Notes: a model not told the origin generated them from the sequence alone. 64,000 bases of DNA from an uncultured Paracoccaceae bacterium (GCA_951812305.1 CATOSB010000025.1:1-64000), one strand, 5' to 3'. Counted from the stretch's first letter, positions 8,892 through 18,740 are shown. Numbers and translations: made by a program.

Positions 8892-9171
8892 GCTTTCTGA
8901 AGAAGCAAAGGATGATCTGACAGGTATACACCAGTATGGCGTCCGCGAGTTTGGCGAAACACAGGCCGATGATTATTTCTGGAAGATCATTCAAAAACTG
9001 GATGTGGTGGCTGAGACCCCCCTGCTCTATCAGGAAGTGCCTGAAATTCGTGAAGGATACCGGAGAAGCGTTTGCGGCGTGCACTCGATCTACTACCGCT
9101 TCGACGGCACCAACGTTGATATCATGGCCATCCTGAGATCGCAGGATACGACTTTGCGATTTGGGAGGTAG
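8878..9171 (+). CDS. parE: ParE-family toxin (RelE/ParE superfamily)
   Basis: A 97-residue toxin. ParE proteins poison DNA gyrase and are neutralised by ParD. It shows the family pattern: YRLSEEAKDDLTGIHQYG helix hairpin, YQEVPEIREGYRR, HSIYYRFDGTNVDIMAILR and the ending TTLRFG. The ATG at 8878 lies inside the antitoxin frame and aligns with the usual ParE start; an upstream in-frame codon at 8848 would only add antitoxin-overlapping residues. Confidence 0.88.
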   Translation: MATYRLSEEAKDDLTGIHQYGVREFGETQADDYFWKIIQKLDVVAETPLLYQEVPEIREGYRRSVCGVHSIYYRFDGTNVDIMAILRSQDTTLRFGR

Positions 9172-9260
9172 GCCCCATGACTTTCGATCCGAAAAGGCAC
9201 GGCTTTCTGAAGCTCGGCTTCGCGTTCCCTAAGACCTCTGCATTATGGCGTAGATTTTTG
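9172..9260 (+). other. short intergenic stretch split by IS66-B
   Basis: Starting at ATG 9177 a small frame (MTFDPKRHGFLKLGFAFPK) runs into the IS66-B target duplicate; rejoined with 10870 onwards it would stop after about 31 codons. Not recognised, possibly not a gene. Confidence 0.3.
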
Positions 9261-10861
9261 GTAACTCCCAAGCACCCCCCACGTTTGAGTGTTATTGTCA
9301 GTTTTATGGTGAGTCGAATTTGCCATTTTGCGCGTGTTTTTTTTCTTTCTTGTCTGAATTCTGTGGCGCCGGGTTGATTTCTCTGAATCAGTGGTGGGAT
9401 GGATCAGGTTGCCGCCCTTGAACAACTTCTCGCCACGGCTCTGCGTCGGATCGCTGAGCTTGAAGCTGCGTTGGCGAGCATGGCGGAAGAGATCACGGAC
9501 CTGCGCCGACAGTTGGCCAAGAACAGCAGCAATAGCAGCAAGCCCCCTTCAAGTGATGGCCTGAAGAAGCCAGCCCCGCGCAGCCTGCGTGGCAAATCCG
9601 GAAAGAAAAGTGGCGGCCAAGTTGGCCACCGGGGCGACACCCTGCGCCAGACGTCAACACCCGACTTTGTCGAACGGCATGAGGCGACGCATTGCAGCGC
9701 CTGTCAGAGCGCCCTGACGGCGGAGATGGTGAAAGGGATCGAGAAGCGTCAGGTGTTCGACTTGCCTGCGCCACGCCTGGAGGTCACCGAGCATCAGGCG
9801 GCGGTTTATTGTTGCGACCATTGTCGAGCCACGACGACGGCTGGCTTTCCCGATGGCGTGGCCGCGCATGTGCAATATGGCACGCGCATGCGGGCAGTGG
9901 CGGTCTATTGCAATGTTCAGCAGCTGATACCCGAGGATCGGGTCTGCCAGCTTATGCGCGACCTGTTTGGGGCCACCAGCTTGTGCGCGGCCAGCGTGAC
10001 CAACTGGACGCGCGGCGCGGCAAATAAGATGGGTGTCGTGGTTGAACACATTCTCGCCCGGCTTGCCGAAGGCGGCGTTCGGCATCTGGACGAGACCGGA
10101 CTTCGTGTTGCCGGCAAGCTGCACTGGCTGCACACGATCTGCGATACCGCCTTCACCCATTACCGCATCAGCGCCAAACGCGGTGCTGTTCCAACCTTCC
10201 TGACCGGCGGGACGATCATTCATGATCACTGGAAACCCTACTACGCCCATATGAGCGGAGTGGACGCCCACGCCCTCTGCGGGGCGCATCACTTGCGCGA
10301 ACTCAAGGCCATCGAAGAGATCGAAAAAGAGCCTTGGGCGACGGAGATGAGCGCAGTGCTTCATAGCGCCAATCAGCTCAGATGCGCGGCTCAGGATCAA
10401 GGCGAGACCGAACTCCCGGAACTGGTTCGCCAGGGTATCGTCACCAGATACATGGCGATCCTCGCCAAGGGGCTCGCCTTCCACGAACGCCAGCCCCCGC
10501 TGGCCAAAAGCCCCGGCACCCGCGGCCGAAAAGCCAGGCGGCCAGGCCACAACCTGCTCCTCCGCCTGCGTGACTACCGCGATGACGTTTTGCGATTCAT
10601 CGCCGACTTCGCGGTCCCATTCACAAACAATCAGGCCGAACAGGACCTGCGCATGATGAAGCTGCGCATGAAAATCTCGGGCACCTTCCGCACCCTCGAG
10701 GGCGCGCGGGTCTTCGCCGACATCAGGTCCGTCATCTCGACGGCCAGAAAACACCGGTTCAACATCCTGGAAATCCTGACCCTGTCACCACCTCAGATCA
10801 TCGCACGGCTCTGACGGAACAAAACCCCGCAACCCTATCGGACAGGGTGCTTGGGAGTTAC
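9261..10861 (+). mobile_element. IS66-B copy 2, complete (1601 bp)
   Basis: 17-bp perfect terminal repeats GTAACTCCCAAGCACCC, with an 8-bp target duplication GATTTTTG at 9253-9260 and 10862-10869. Eight-base duplication is the IS66 norm. Confidence 0.97.
9399..10814 (+). CDS. tnpC: IS66-family transposase (IS66-B, ISBst12-type)
   Basis: A 471-residue DDE transposase that acts alone, without tnpA/tnpB. In order: N-terminal coiled coil with Leu/Ala heptads (residues 1-38), KNSSNSSKPPSSDG linker (~41-54), zinc-binding Cys pairs (HCSACQ and YCCDHCRA), HLDETGLRVAG with Asp 1 (~231), IHDHWKPYY with Asp 2 (~275), and NNQAEQDLRM with the catalytic Glu (~414). The ATG follows a GGTGGGATGG context. 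Full length and unbroken, as are the copies at 45445 and 54832. Confidence 0.95.
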   Translation: MDQVAALEQLLATALRRIAELEAALASMAEEITDLRRQLAKNSSNSSKPPSSDGLKKPAPRSLRGKSGKKSGGQVGHRGDTLRQTSTPDFVERHEATHCSACQSALTAEMVKGIEKRQVFDLPAPRLEVTEHQAAVYCCDHCRATTTAGFPDGVAAHVQYGTRMRAVAVYCNVQQLIPEDRVCQLMRDLFGATSLCAASVTNWTRGAANKMGVVVEHILARLAEGGVRHLDETGLRVAGKLHWLHTICDTAFTHYRISAKRGAVPTFLTGGTIIHDHWKPYYAHMSGVDAHALCGAHHLRELKAIEEIEKEPWATEMSAVLHSANQLRCAAQDQGETELPELVRQGIVTRYMAILAKGLAFHERQPPLAKSPGTRGRKARRPGHNLLLRLRDYRDDVLRFIADFAVPFTNNQAEQDLRMMKLRMKISGTFRTLEGARVFADIRSVISTARKHRFNILEILTLSPPQIIARL

Positions 10862-10995
10862 GATTTTTGTTGGATTTGTGATTTGGCGGTTTTTATGGGG
10901 CCGCTGAGGTTTCAGCGGATACAGTGAGTGCGTTGGTTTGGTTTATGCGATTGCCGGTGTTTGCAGGTTGAGTGTGATCTTGTTTGCGGCCTTTA
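10862..10995. other. intergenic remnant, nothing recognised
   Basis: After the target duplicate, this stretch up to the MITE contains no supported gene; the hairpin CCGCTGAGGTTTCAGCGG near 10901-10918 is the only structure noticed and could be a terminator stem, though no T-run follows. Confidence 0.35.
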
Positions 10996-11106
10996 AAGCG
11001 GTTTTCGTTAAACCTGAATCAGGTTTGGCGAAAAACGTCCCGCCAATGCATTGATGTTGCTGCGTTTCCCAAAAACCTAATGCCTCAGGTTTATTGCGAA
11101 ACGCTT
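10996..11106. repeat. MITE, 111 bp (diverged member of the AAGCG family)
   Basis: Flanked by TA on both sides (10994-10995, 11107-11108). The ends AAGCGGTTTTCG and AAGCGTTTCGC (inward from the right) are inverted. Inside are secondary inverted segments (AAACCTGAATCAGGTTT). Same length class and ends as the copies at 29011 and 34544 but clearly diverged. TA duplication and size fit a non-autonomous IS630/Tc1-type MITE. Confidence 0.65.
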
Positions 11107-11111
11107 TAGGC

Positions 11112-11354
11112 CCAATGCGGGCCGCATCCCCACGCGACATGCCATCGGCGATAGCGGCAAGCGACAAAAGCCGTCGGCTCTGCCGGGCATCAGAACTCTC
11201 TGCGGCAAGCTTGCGCAGATCATTGGCGGTAAAATCGGCTCGCATCGGTATCCTGGCTGGCATCGGTGGTCTCCTTTGCCAATCTTGAATCACCTCAGCA
11301 CCTCAGGCGGTACCCACAAATCCATAGCTGAGTCATTTTGAAGCACCCTTGGTA
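11112..11354 (-). mobile_element. IS630 copy L, left end and start of transposase only
   Basis: Matches the left ~240 bp of the IS630 at 13482-14650 in inverted orientation, from the terminal TACCAAGGGTGCTTC (read from 11354) into the first ~55 codons of the transposase (MPARIPMRADFTANDL). The match ends at GCGGCCCGCATTGG, beside the MITE. The flank TTA at 11355-11357 equals the duplication type of the other copy, so this was an independent insertion into the ATPase gene that later lost its distal part. Confidence 0.85.
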
Positions 11355-13481
11355 TTATCACTGAGCGGTAGTCGATCCCAATTTGCCAGAAAACGTCCGA
11401 ATGACGAAAGAACAAAAGAATTGTCCTTCTTGCGCCGACCGGAGACGATTCCAGTCGCTCGTAAATCCGGCCCAATCGTTTCGAAATCCCTGCTAGTTTC
11501 AGAGCGAAGCATCTCGTCCATATCGACGTATGGGCCTTCGATATCCAAGATCATTAGGGCAGATTGAATGACCTCATCAAGGAAGTTGACTGGCAAGGAG
11601 GCGCTGACGATCCAGTTGGCAGCAGTTTCAGCAGGGTCTTCAGACTGGATCATCCCCGTGATGAGTTTCTGAACTTCCGACGGAATACCGCCAGTTGCGT
11701 CCAGAATGGCTTGGCGGAGCTCCTTGTTATCGAGATCGGTCTTCTCCAACTCGTCGAGATGCACGCGGATCATTTCCGCGCTCCAAGGCATAAGAAACTG
11801 GGACTGATCGAGTCTGCGATTTGCCAGACTTCGGAGATCTGCGTTGGCAGCGCTGAGTATGATTAGCGGCCGTACAGCACGCGACAGGACTAATTGTTGT
11901 TTTTCAAGCCAATCAATCTTGCGCTGAGCGTCGCGAATCTCAGTGGGTTGATAAATCAGAATGGTCACATGATCCTTGCTGGGACGCTTACGGTCGACAA
12001 TCCGCCGTAAATCGGAAGCACTGGCAACTTCTTCGACGGATATCTTATCTGTCTCACGAATGCCTGGGAAATTTCCGACTTCGGAGATGCGCTTGAGGGA
12101 TGATGCAACCTTGTTCAAGCCCAGGATTTCGAGGCCGCAGATGATTTGAAGCGGGCTGTTTTCCGGTAGTGTCAGTTGCTCGATCTGATGATCCGTCAAT
12201 GGCGCATACGACCACTCAGAGCGCTCCTGGTTCGGTTTCGCAGGATACCGGCGACGATGTGTTACGCGATCGTAGGCTGAGGACGGCTCGGTTTTCTGGA
12301 TGCGATCAAGGGCCTGTGAAATGTCGGCACCGGTACCGAGCATCGCAGCGACTTCGCGCGTGCGAAGCAGGTAGGTGAAACGGTTTCGCGTATCCGGAAC
12401 AGCGCGTCGGCCGAGAACCCCGAGATCGAAAAGCTCTTCGAGAAGAACCTCGAAAGCCGGAATGTTCGGCTCTTCACTGGTTTCCGGCCAATAGGGTGCC
12501 GCCTCGGACAGCAGTTTCTCAGGCGGAAGACCCGTGATGAGCGCGCTCCGTTCTTCACCGTCTGCGATCAGGCGTGCCAGCGTGTAAGCAATCAACGCAT
12601 ACCTCGGGTCGAGATCAAGCGTCATGTGAAACTTCTTGCGAATCCTATTTTCGATTTCTTCAAAACCGCGGTGATTAAAGAGTTCATCCGATTTAATCTT
12701 CCAAAGCGGCCCGTCGTCCGAGAGCTTGTAGGGTTTTCCACTCCCGCTGCCATGCAGGGTCGAGAGCAGTCCTTTCATGTATTCTTGGACCAGAGACGGA
12801 TAATAGTTTGCCCAAGCGAGAATCTCTTCGACGGATTCGCGCTTTTTGAAACCGAAGCCGGCGGCGCGCATCGGAGAGACGACAAGGTCAAAAGCCGCGC
12901 GCTTGTCGTCTATCGTTCTATTCAACGGGCCGATGCAGATTGGCTCACCGAGGTGCCAAAGCGGCGAGTTCGGCTGATTGTGCATGCGTTGCACGTTGTG
13001 CAAGCCAGCGAAGACAACCTTGAAGGACCGATGTGTCTTCTCCATGAGGTCTTTCAACTTCGTGAGTTCACGGTATCCATCGCGCGTATCTTTGGCCATG
13101 AAGTTGTCTGCCTCGTCAAACAGACAAATAATTTGACCGCCAGGATGCCGGTTTAGCCAGGCAATGATGTCTCTCGAGATTTCTTCTGCGCCCAAGCGTC
13201 CGGGCCTTACGATTTCATCAGGCAATATCCCGGCGATATCACGCCAGATCTTAGATGTTTTCTCGGAGTCTCCGAGAGGTTTAATCACCATATTGAAGAT
13301 GTAGCGACCTTGGTCGGGATCATGATGTGTATTGGACACGTGTGACAGAAGAACCGACTTGCCGAGTTGCCGCCCGCCGTAAACGAGACAACCATCCGCT
13401 GTTTTAGCGATGATCTTCCTAATTTCTTCTTCACGCCCGAAGAACATGTCCCTGGGCAGGTTTCCGGCATCTGTCGTGTAA
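11355..13481 (-). pseudogene. large P-loop ATPase, segment 3 (AAA/STAND-like core)
   Basis: About 708 codons of one large gene on the minus strand. It begins in frame with segment 2 once the IS630 and its TAA duplicate are removed: ...LPYGRVEPYTTDAGNLPRD. MFFGREEEIRKI is the ORC/STAND-type pre-Walker segment, YGGRQLGKSVLL the Walker A (GGRQLGKS) and IICLFDEADNF the Walker B. A long helical region without recognised domains follows. The C-terminus is lost: after LPLSDN it reads into IS630 copy L and stops at 11333. Such giant ATPases occur in defence-type loci, but the exact family is not recognised. A TTG in the IS630 end could start a truncated protein. Confidence 0.7.
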
Positions 13482-14650
13482 TACCAAGGGTGCTTCAAAA
13501 TGACTCAGCTATGGATTTTGGGTACCGCCTGAGGTGCTGAGGTGATTCAAGATTGGCAAAGGAGACCACCGATGCCAGCCAGGATACCGATGCGAGCCGA
13601 TTTTACCGCCAATGATCTGCGCAAGCTTGCCGCAGAGAGTTCTGATGCCCGGCAGAGCCGACGGCTTTTGTCGCTTGCCGCTATCGCCGATGGCATGTCG
13701 CGTGGGGCTGCGGCCCGCATTGGCGGGATGGACCGGCAAACGCTCAGGGACTGGGTGCTCCGTTTCAACGCTGATGGTCCAGCGGGGCTGCTGGATCGGC
13801 AGCGAGGAGGCTCGCGATCCCGCCTTGACAATGCGCAACTGGATGAACTGGCGGCTCTTGTCGAGACCGGTCCTGATCCTGAAAAGGACGGTGTCGTCCG
13901 CTGGCGGCGGGTCGATTTGAAGAATGTGATCAAGGCGCGTTTTGGCGTCGACTATCACGAGCGCCATGTGGGGCAGATTCTGCACAATCTGGGCTTTTCC
14001 CACATCAGCGCACGCCCTCAGCACCCGGGGCAGGACGTGCAGGTCATTGAGGATTTCAAAAAAACTTCGGCGACAATCTGAAGGAGACGCTTCAGGGGGT
14101 GCCGCCGGACAAACCCGTCGAAATCTGGTTCCAGGACGAGATGCGTCTCGGTCAGAAGAACACCCGCGTCCGCCAGTGGGCACGCAAGGGCACACGGCCC
14201 CGCCAGCCCGCCGATCAGCGTTACCAAAATGCGTATCTTTTTGGCGCCATCTGCCCCGAACGCGGCACCGGCGCGGCGATCATGATGCCAGCAGCCGACA
14301 CCTATGCGATGCAGCGCCACCTGGAAGAAATCAGCAAAATTGTCTCCGATGGCGCCCACGCCGTCATCCTCATGGACCAAGCCGGCTGGCACACGACATC
14401 CGCTCTGGAAATCCCGCAAAACCTGTCGCTCATGTTTCTGCCGCCCAAATCACCAGAGCTGAATCCAACCGAAAACATTTGGCAATATCTCCGCCAGACA
14501 TGGCTCGCAAACCGGACGTTCGACACATATGACGCGATTCTCGACGCGGGGTGCGAGGCCTGGAACAACCTCATCGCAAGACCGCAAACCATCACATCCA
14601 TCGCAAGCCGCAACTGGGCGAAAGTCGGTCAGATTGAATAACCCTTGGTA
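13482..14650 (+). mobile_element. IS630 copy R, complete (1169 bp)
   Basis: Terminal repeats TACCAAGGGT and ACCCTTGGTA, flanked by TAA on both sides (13479-13481, 14651-14653). Removing the element and one TAA restores the ATPase reading frame exactly (GRVEPYTTDAG), which confirms the boundaries. Confidence 0.93.
13572..14641 (+). CDS. IS630-family transposase, two frames joined by -1 frameshift
   Basis: The first frame (13572-14081) carries the helix-turn-helix half (RQSRRLLSLAAIADG, GGMDRQTLRDWVLRF). The second (to 14641) carries the DDE core: WFQDEMRLG, LMDQAGWH and LPPKSPELNPTENIW. A run of seven A at 14058-14064 (TTCAAAAAAACTTC) is the slip site: a -1 shift gives ...FKKNFGDNLKETLQG and runs straight into the second frame. 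Programmed frameshifting at A-runs is established for many IS630 members, so this is treated as functional. The ATG follows AAAGGAG. Confidence 0.85.
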
Positions 14651-15018
14651 TAAGGCTCTACGCGACCGTACGGCAAGCCGCATTCAAACACCGTGCGCGC
14701 CCTGGTCACTCGCTTGGTCGCGGTAAAGGCAATAAGGGCTTCGTCAATCAAGAGAGCCGGTTTCGCGTTTGCGCGAAGCCGTTCGGCAAATTCTATGCGG
14801 CGACTGGATTCTACGACCCCAGCCAACATGATAATAGAAGGCCTCCCCGATGGAATGGATTTAACAACAGTCTCTGGAAGAGTTTCCGGAGAAATGAGGT
14901 AGATCATGTAGCCGGCAGAAGCATTCGATCCGAAAACCGGCGGTAGGAACCATCCATCCGTCTCGATTTTCCCGGTCATCGTAGCAGTCCAAGAGCCTTT
15001 CTTGCGCCCAATTCCAAC
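14651..15018 (-). pseudogene. large P-loop ATPase, segment 2
   Basis: About 120 codons between IS66-A (15019) and IS630 (14650), reading GIGRKKGSWTATMTG at the start and ERLRANAKPALLIDEALIAF before CGLPYGRVEPY at the end. Continuous in frame with segments 1 and 3 after removing the two elements and their duplicates. The hydrophobic IIMLAGVV and LLIDEALIAF strands suggest an alpha/beta domain upstream of the Walker A. Confidence 0.7.
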
Positions 15019-15098
15019 GTAACCGGTGCGAGCGCCCCATGGTATCGGCTTGCGGTTTGATATGAGATGCTGGTCTCCAATGATCTGGAGGTGATTTG

Positions 15099-15416
15099 AT
15101 GTTGGATGATGGGGCGGAGCGTGCGGCGATTGTGGCGGAGACGTATGCGCCAGGCGCGACGGTTGCGGGTGTGGCTCGCAAACACGGTATGTCGGCGACG
15201 CGGTTATCGACATGGCGCACGACGGCCAGGCGCAAGGTCGCGCGTGACGAGGGTCAGACGTCTGGTTTTGCAGAGATCGCAGTGCTTGCGACACCACCGC
15301 CTTCGCCCTTTGACGGTGTTGAGATCATCGCGGGATCTGTCACTGTCCGCCTGCCCAAAAGCACGGCCACAAAACGGATCAAGGATGTTGCGCGGCACCT
15401 GGCGCGACAGGGATGA
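15099..15416 (+). CDS. tnpA: IS66 TnpA (13-residue internal deletion)
   Basis: Accessory HTH protein of three-gene IS66 elements: AAIVAETYAPGATVAGVARKH then SATRLSTWR forms the Tnp_IS66 helix-turn-helix. It has 105 residues instead of 118: codons for the segment after MLDDGAE are deleted in frame, between two GGCGGAG repeats. The ATG at 15099 follows GGAGGTGATTTG. Stop overlaps tnpB as ATGA. Confidence 0.85.
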   Translation: MLDDGAERAAIVAETYAPGATVAGVARKHGMSATRLSTWRTTARRKVARDEGQTSGFAEIAVLATPPPSPFDGVEIIAGSVTVRLPKSTATKRIKDVARHLARQG

Positions 15417-15766
15417 TTGTTCCGTCGCAATCGGTGCGGGTTGTGATTGCGACCAGGCCGGTGGATTTCAGGAAGGGCCATGACGGGCTGGCGGCGGTTG
15501 CCGAACGCGATCCGGGCCTTGATCCGCACTCGGGCGTAATCATCGTGTTCCGCGCCAAACGTGGAGATCGCATCAAGGTTCTGCTTTGGGATGGGTCCGG
15601 TCTGGTGATGACGTACAAGCGGCTGGAACAGGGCAAGTTCGCCTGGCCCAGGGTCCATGATGGCGTGATGCGGCTGTCCAAGGCGCAATTTGAGACTCTG
15701 TTTGAGGGTCTGGACTGGCGACGGGTGACGGCGCGGCGGACACGTCGACCGGGTGCGGCAGAGTGA
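15413..15766 (+). CDS. tnpB: IS66 TnpB (Orf2-like)
   Basis: A 117-residue IS66 Orf2-like protein, required for transposition in studied three-gene elements though its activity is unknown. Family pattern: VVIATRPVDFRKGHDGLAA, FRAKRGDRIKVLLWDGSGLV and YKRLEQGKFAWP. Starts with ATG overlapping the tnpA stop. Confidence 0.93.
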   Translation: MIVPSQSVRVVIATRPVDFRKGHDGLAAVAERDPGLDPHSGVIIVFRAKRGDRIKVLLWDGSGLVMTYKRLEQGKFAWPRVHDGVMRLSKAQFETLFEGLDWRRVTARRTRRPGAAE

Positions 15767-15821
15767 CTCTCAGCCTTATGTACAGGGTGTAAATCGTGGC
15801 CTGATCTGCTAAGAACACGCC

Positions 15822-17459
15822 ATGCCTGACGCCCTTGAATCCCTTGATCTGGATGCCCTTCCCGCGGAGGTGCGGGCGGTTGTTTTGGCGGCACGGAAAG
15901 AGGCGTTTGGCGTGAGCCTGTTGAACAGCAACCTGACGTCGCGCAATTGTGCACTCGAAGAAAGCAACGCCGCTCTCGCCACGCAGAACGTGGAACTTGA
16001 GGCGATCAACGCGCGTCTGGAGCATTTTGTCAAAGAACTGCACCAGCTGGTCTATGGCAAACGCTCCGAGAAGCTCAGCCCGGATGAACGGCAACTGGCT
16101 TTTGAAGATCTGGAGGTCGCGACAGCGGAGGCCGAGGCGCAGTCAGAAACAATCGAGATGACCAAACCGCGCAAGAAGCGCAAACCTGTGCAGCGCAACC
16201 TTGGGAACCTGCCGGATCATCTGGAACGTATCGAACAGGTGATCGAGCCTGACAGCATTACATGCCCCTGCGGCTGTGGTGAGATGGTCAGGATCGGCGA
16301 AGATCGCACCGAACGACTGGATATTGTTCCGGCCCAGGCGCGGGTGATCGTGACCATCCGGCCCAAATACGCCTGCCCGAACAAGGACGCTGGCGTGGCC
16401 CAGGCACCTGCACCGGTTCATCTGATCGAGGGTGGCCTGCCTACCGAGGGGACATTGGCGCAGGTGGCGGTCTCCAAGTACGCCGACCACTGCCCCTTGT
16501 TCCGGCAGGCGCAGATTTATGCCCGATCCGGCCTTGATCTGCACCGCTCCACCCTTGCGGGCTGGATGGGCCGGATATCCTTCCATCTTGCTCCCGTGGT
16601 GGATCATCTGTTCAAAGATCTCAAATCTTCCAGCAAGCTCTTTGCCGATGAGACGCGCTGTCCGGTGCTCGATCCGGGGCGCGGCAGAACCAAGACCGGG
16701 TATCTCTGGGCCATTGCCCGCGATGAGCGGCCCTTCGGGGGCACCGCGCCACCGGGTGTTGTGTTCTGTTACGCCGATGGGCGTGGCGGCAAACACGCAA
16801 CGGAGTTCCTGACCGGCTTCGGCGGTACGCTGCAGGTGGATGGCTATACGGGTTATAATGCCCTGACCAAACCGGGCCGTAACTCAGGATCCGTCAAACT
16901 GGCCTATTGCTGGGCTCATGCGCGGCGCAAGCTCAAGGAAGTGCATGACCGCGATGGCTCGCCCATTGCAGGGGATGGGCTCAGGCGGATTGCCGAGTTC
17001 TACAAGATCGAGGCTGAGATTAGAGGAAAACCCGCCGCCGAGCGCAAAGCTGTTCGCCAGGAAAAGACCAAGCCGCTGATCGAGGCATTCGAGATCTGGC
17101 TCAAAACCGTCCGCTCCCGCATCTCGACCAAATCACGCCTCGGCGATAAGCTCTCCTACATCGCCAAACACATGGACGGACTGAAGCTCTTTCTCGATGA
17201 CGGCGCTATCGAGATGGACAGCAACGTGGTCGAGCGAACCATCCGCCCTATTGCCCTCAATCGTAAGAACGCGCTCTTTGCGGGCCATGACGAAGGTGGC
17301 AGAAACTGGGGGCGTATCGCCTCCCTGATCGAAACCTGCAAGCTCAATGACGTCGAGCCCTATGCCTATCTCAAGGCAACCCTCGAAGCCATCGCAGCAG
17401 GTCACCCGGCTGCCCGCATCGACGAACTGATGCCCTGGAGCTTTAACAGGGCGCGGTGA
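15822..17459 (+). CDS. tnpC: IS66 TnpC transposase
   Basis: A 545-residue DDE transposase. In order: coiled-coil N-terminus (~20-75); a LVYGKRSEKLSPDERQ segment typical of IS66; zinc-binding Cys cluster (CPCGCGEM near residue 147 and a later Cys at YACPNKD); catalytic Asp in LFADETRCPVLD (~274); Asp in QVDGYTGYN (~338); Glu in NVVERTIRPIALNRK (~470). Ends ten bases before the right terminus. No lesion seen. Confidence 0.95.
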   Translation: MPDALESLDLDALPAEVRAVVLAARKEAFGVSLLNSNLTSRNCALEESNAALATQNVELEAINARLEHFVKELHQLVYGKRSEKLSPDERQLAFEDLEVATAEAEAQSETIEMTKPRKKRKPVQRNLGNLPDHLERIEQVIEPDSITCPCGCGEMVRIGEDRTERLDIVPAQARVIVTIRPKYACPNKDAGVAQAPAPVHLIEGGLPTEGTLAQVAVSKYADHCPLFRQAQIYARSGLDLHRSTLAGWMGRISFHLAPVVDHLFKDLKSSSKLFADETRCPVLDPGRGRTKTGYLWAIARDERPFGGTAPPGVVFCYADGRGGKHATEFLTGFGGTLQVDGYTGYNALTKPGRNSGSVKLAYCWAHARRKLKEVHDRDGSPIAGDGLRRIAEFYKIEAEIRGKPAAERKAVRQEKTKPLIEAFEIWLKTVRSRISTKSRLGDKLSYIAKHMDGLKLFLDDGAIEMDSNVVERTIRPIALNRKNALFAGHDEGGRNWGRIASLIETCKLNDVEPYAYLKATLEAIAAGHPAARIDELMPWSFNRAR

Positions 17460-17469
17460 CACCGCTTAC

Positions 17470-18660
17470 ATTCCAACAAGATTGTTGATTTTAACATTCT
17501 CAAAGCCGATCTCTTCGAACAGTTCTCGGATTTGGGGGACAGCGGGCTTCTTGCTCCGCATCGTTACCATAATGTTTTGGTATAGATCGATGAACTCGAT
17601 TCCGGAGCCCCGGCGATCTTCTTCGATGAAAAGGGGATTTGTGACTTCGGAGGTAGCAGCCTTGAAGCCATTTAGGTTGTTCGGCCAAGACTTGGAAGCT
17701 GCGAAGGTGATGAATTCAGGAACAAAACCTGCAATCATGCCATCGAGATCCGTATCAAAAACGGCAGCCGAACGACCATCACGCAGCTGCGCAATACGGT
17801 CTTCGATCGCTTCAATCGTCAGGTCACCTAAAGCCTCAAGCAGGCCTTGAACGTCCTCCTTGTTATCGGCTCTACGGTATTCCTCGATCCGATCCTTTTG
17901 GTCGTCCCGGATCGACTTTTCGAAGTGATCTGCCCTCTCGTCAACAAGTTCGAGACGCCCGTGCAAACCGATGACATCGTGTAATTTAGTGTCCGAAGCG
18001 AGGTCATCGAGTTGGCTCAGCGTCAGCTTGCACCATGTGACTTGGCGATAGATTTCTTCATGGTTCTTGTAATCGACCTTTTCGAGCGCCGTGAGGCGCC
18101 GATCCCGCTTCAAGATTTCAGAACGCCATGCTGCGACAAAGTCAGAAATTGCGGCGCTAATGTCTTCGTCGGCAGCGATGTTGAAGACGCTGACCATACG
18201 CATAGCCGTATCAAAAGCACCTTTAGTGATAGCTCGTTTCAAAGCCTCTTCCGGCCCGTGGATGATACTTTTCTCGAGGACCCGCAGATAGCCCTGGGTA
18301 GGGTTTGCGCTTTCTAAAATTTTTTCCCGCTCACCAGGCGGAAGAAGATATCTCTCGGCGGTAAGGGCTTCATCGAGAGAGGAAAAAGCACCGGTATCTT
18401 TGCCAATCAGAGCAGAATCGCAGTAGCCGAGTTGATCTACGATCCATTGGTAAATGGCTGCATCTACCGGCGTGTCTGTCTTGTCCACCTCACTTGTCAA
18501 CCCTTCGAGTGCTTTCCCAATTTGAGTGCGCAGCGTGTTGACGGTTACCCGGACTTTGTCCGCGGTTTGCTGCGGTGTAGCCCCTTCATATGTCACAGCG
18601 GAGAGCCAACTCTTTAGAAGATCTATCGGCTCATCGAATTGGCGGACAAGGTATTCCACG
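17470..18660 (-). pseudogene. large P-loop ATPase, segment 1 (helical)
   Basis: About 395 codons, minus strand, starting directly at the IS66-A copy 2 boundary (VEYLVRQFDEPIDLLKSWL) and ending NVKINNLVG, which joins IGRKKGSW in segment 2 in frame. Mostly charged helices, with likely coiled coils around SEILKRDRRLTALEKVDYK and KSIRDDQKDRIEEYRRADN. No known domain recognised. The part upstream of 18660 is missing. The base composition and lack of internal stops show that it was a real gene until recently. Confidence 0.7.
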
Positions 18661-18740
18661 GTAACCGGTGCGAGCGCCCCATGGTATCGGCTTGCGGTTT
18701 GATATGAGATGCTGGTCTCCAATGATCTGGAGGTAATTTG

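Larger units (their letters stand above)
15019..17469 (+). mobile_element. IS66-A copy 1 (2451 bp)
   Basis: Three-gene IS66 element. Ends GTAACCGGTGCGAGCGCC (left) and GTAAGCGGTGTCACCGCG (right, read inwards); 8-bp duplication ATTCCAAC at 15011-15018 and 17470-17477. Shorter than copy 5 (2491 bp), mainly through a 39-bp deletion in tnpA between GGCGGAG repeats. Confidence 0.96.

Noticed and set aside
11112..14650. Two inverted IS630 copies around the ATPase as a composite transposon
   Set aside because: Removing the right copy restores the ATPase frame with DNA beyond it, so the copies are separate insertions into a pre-existing gene.
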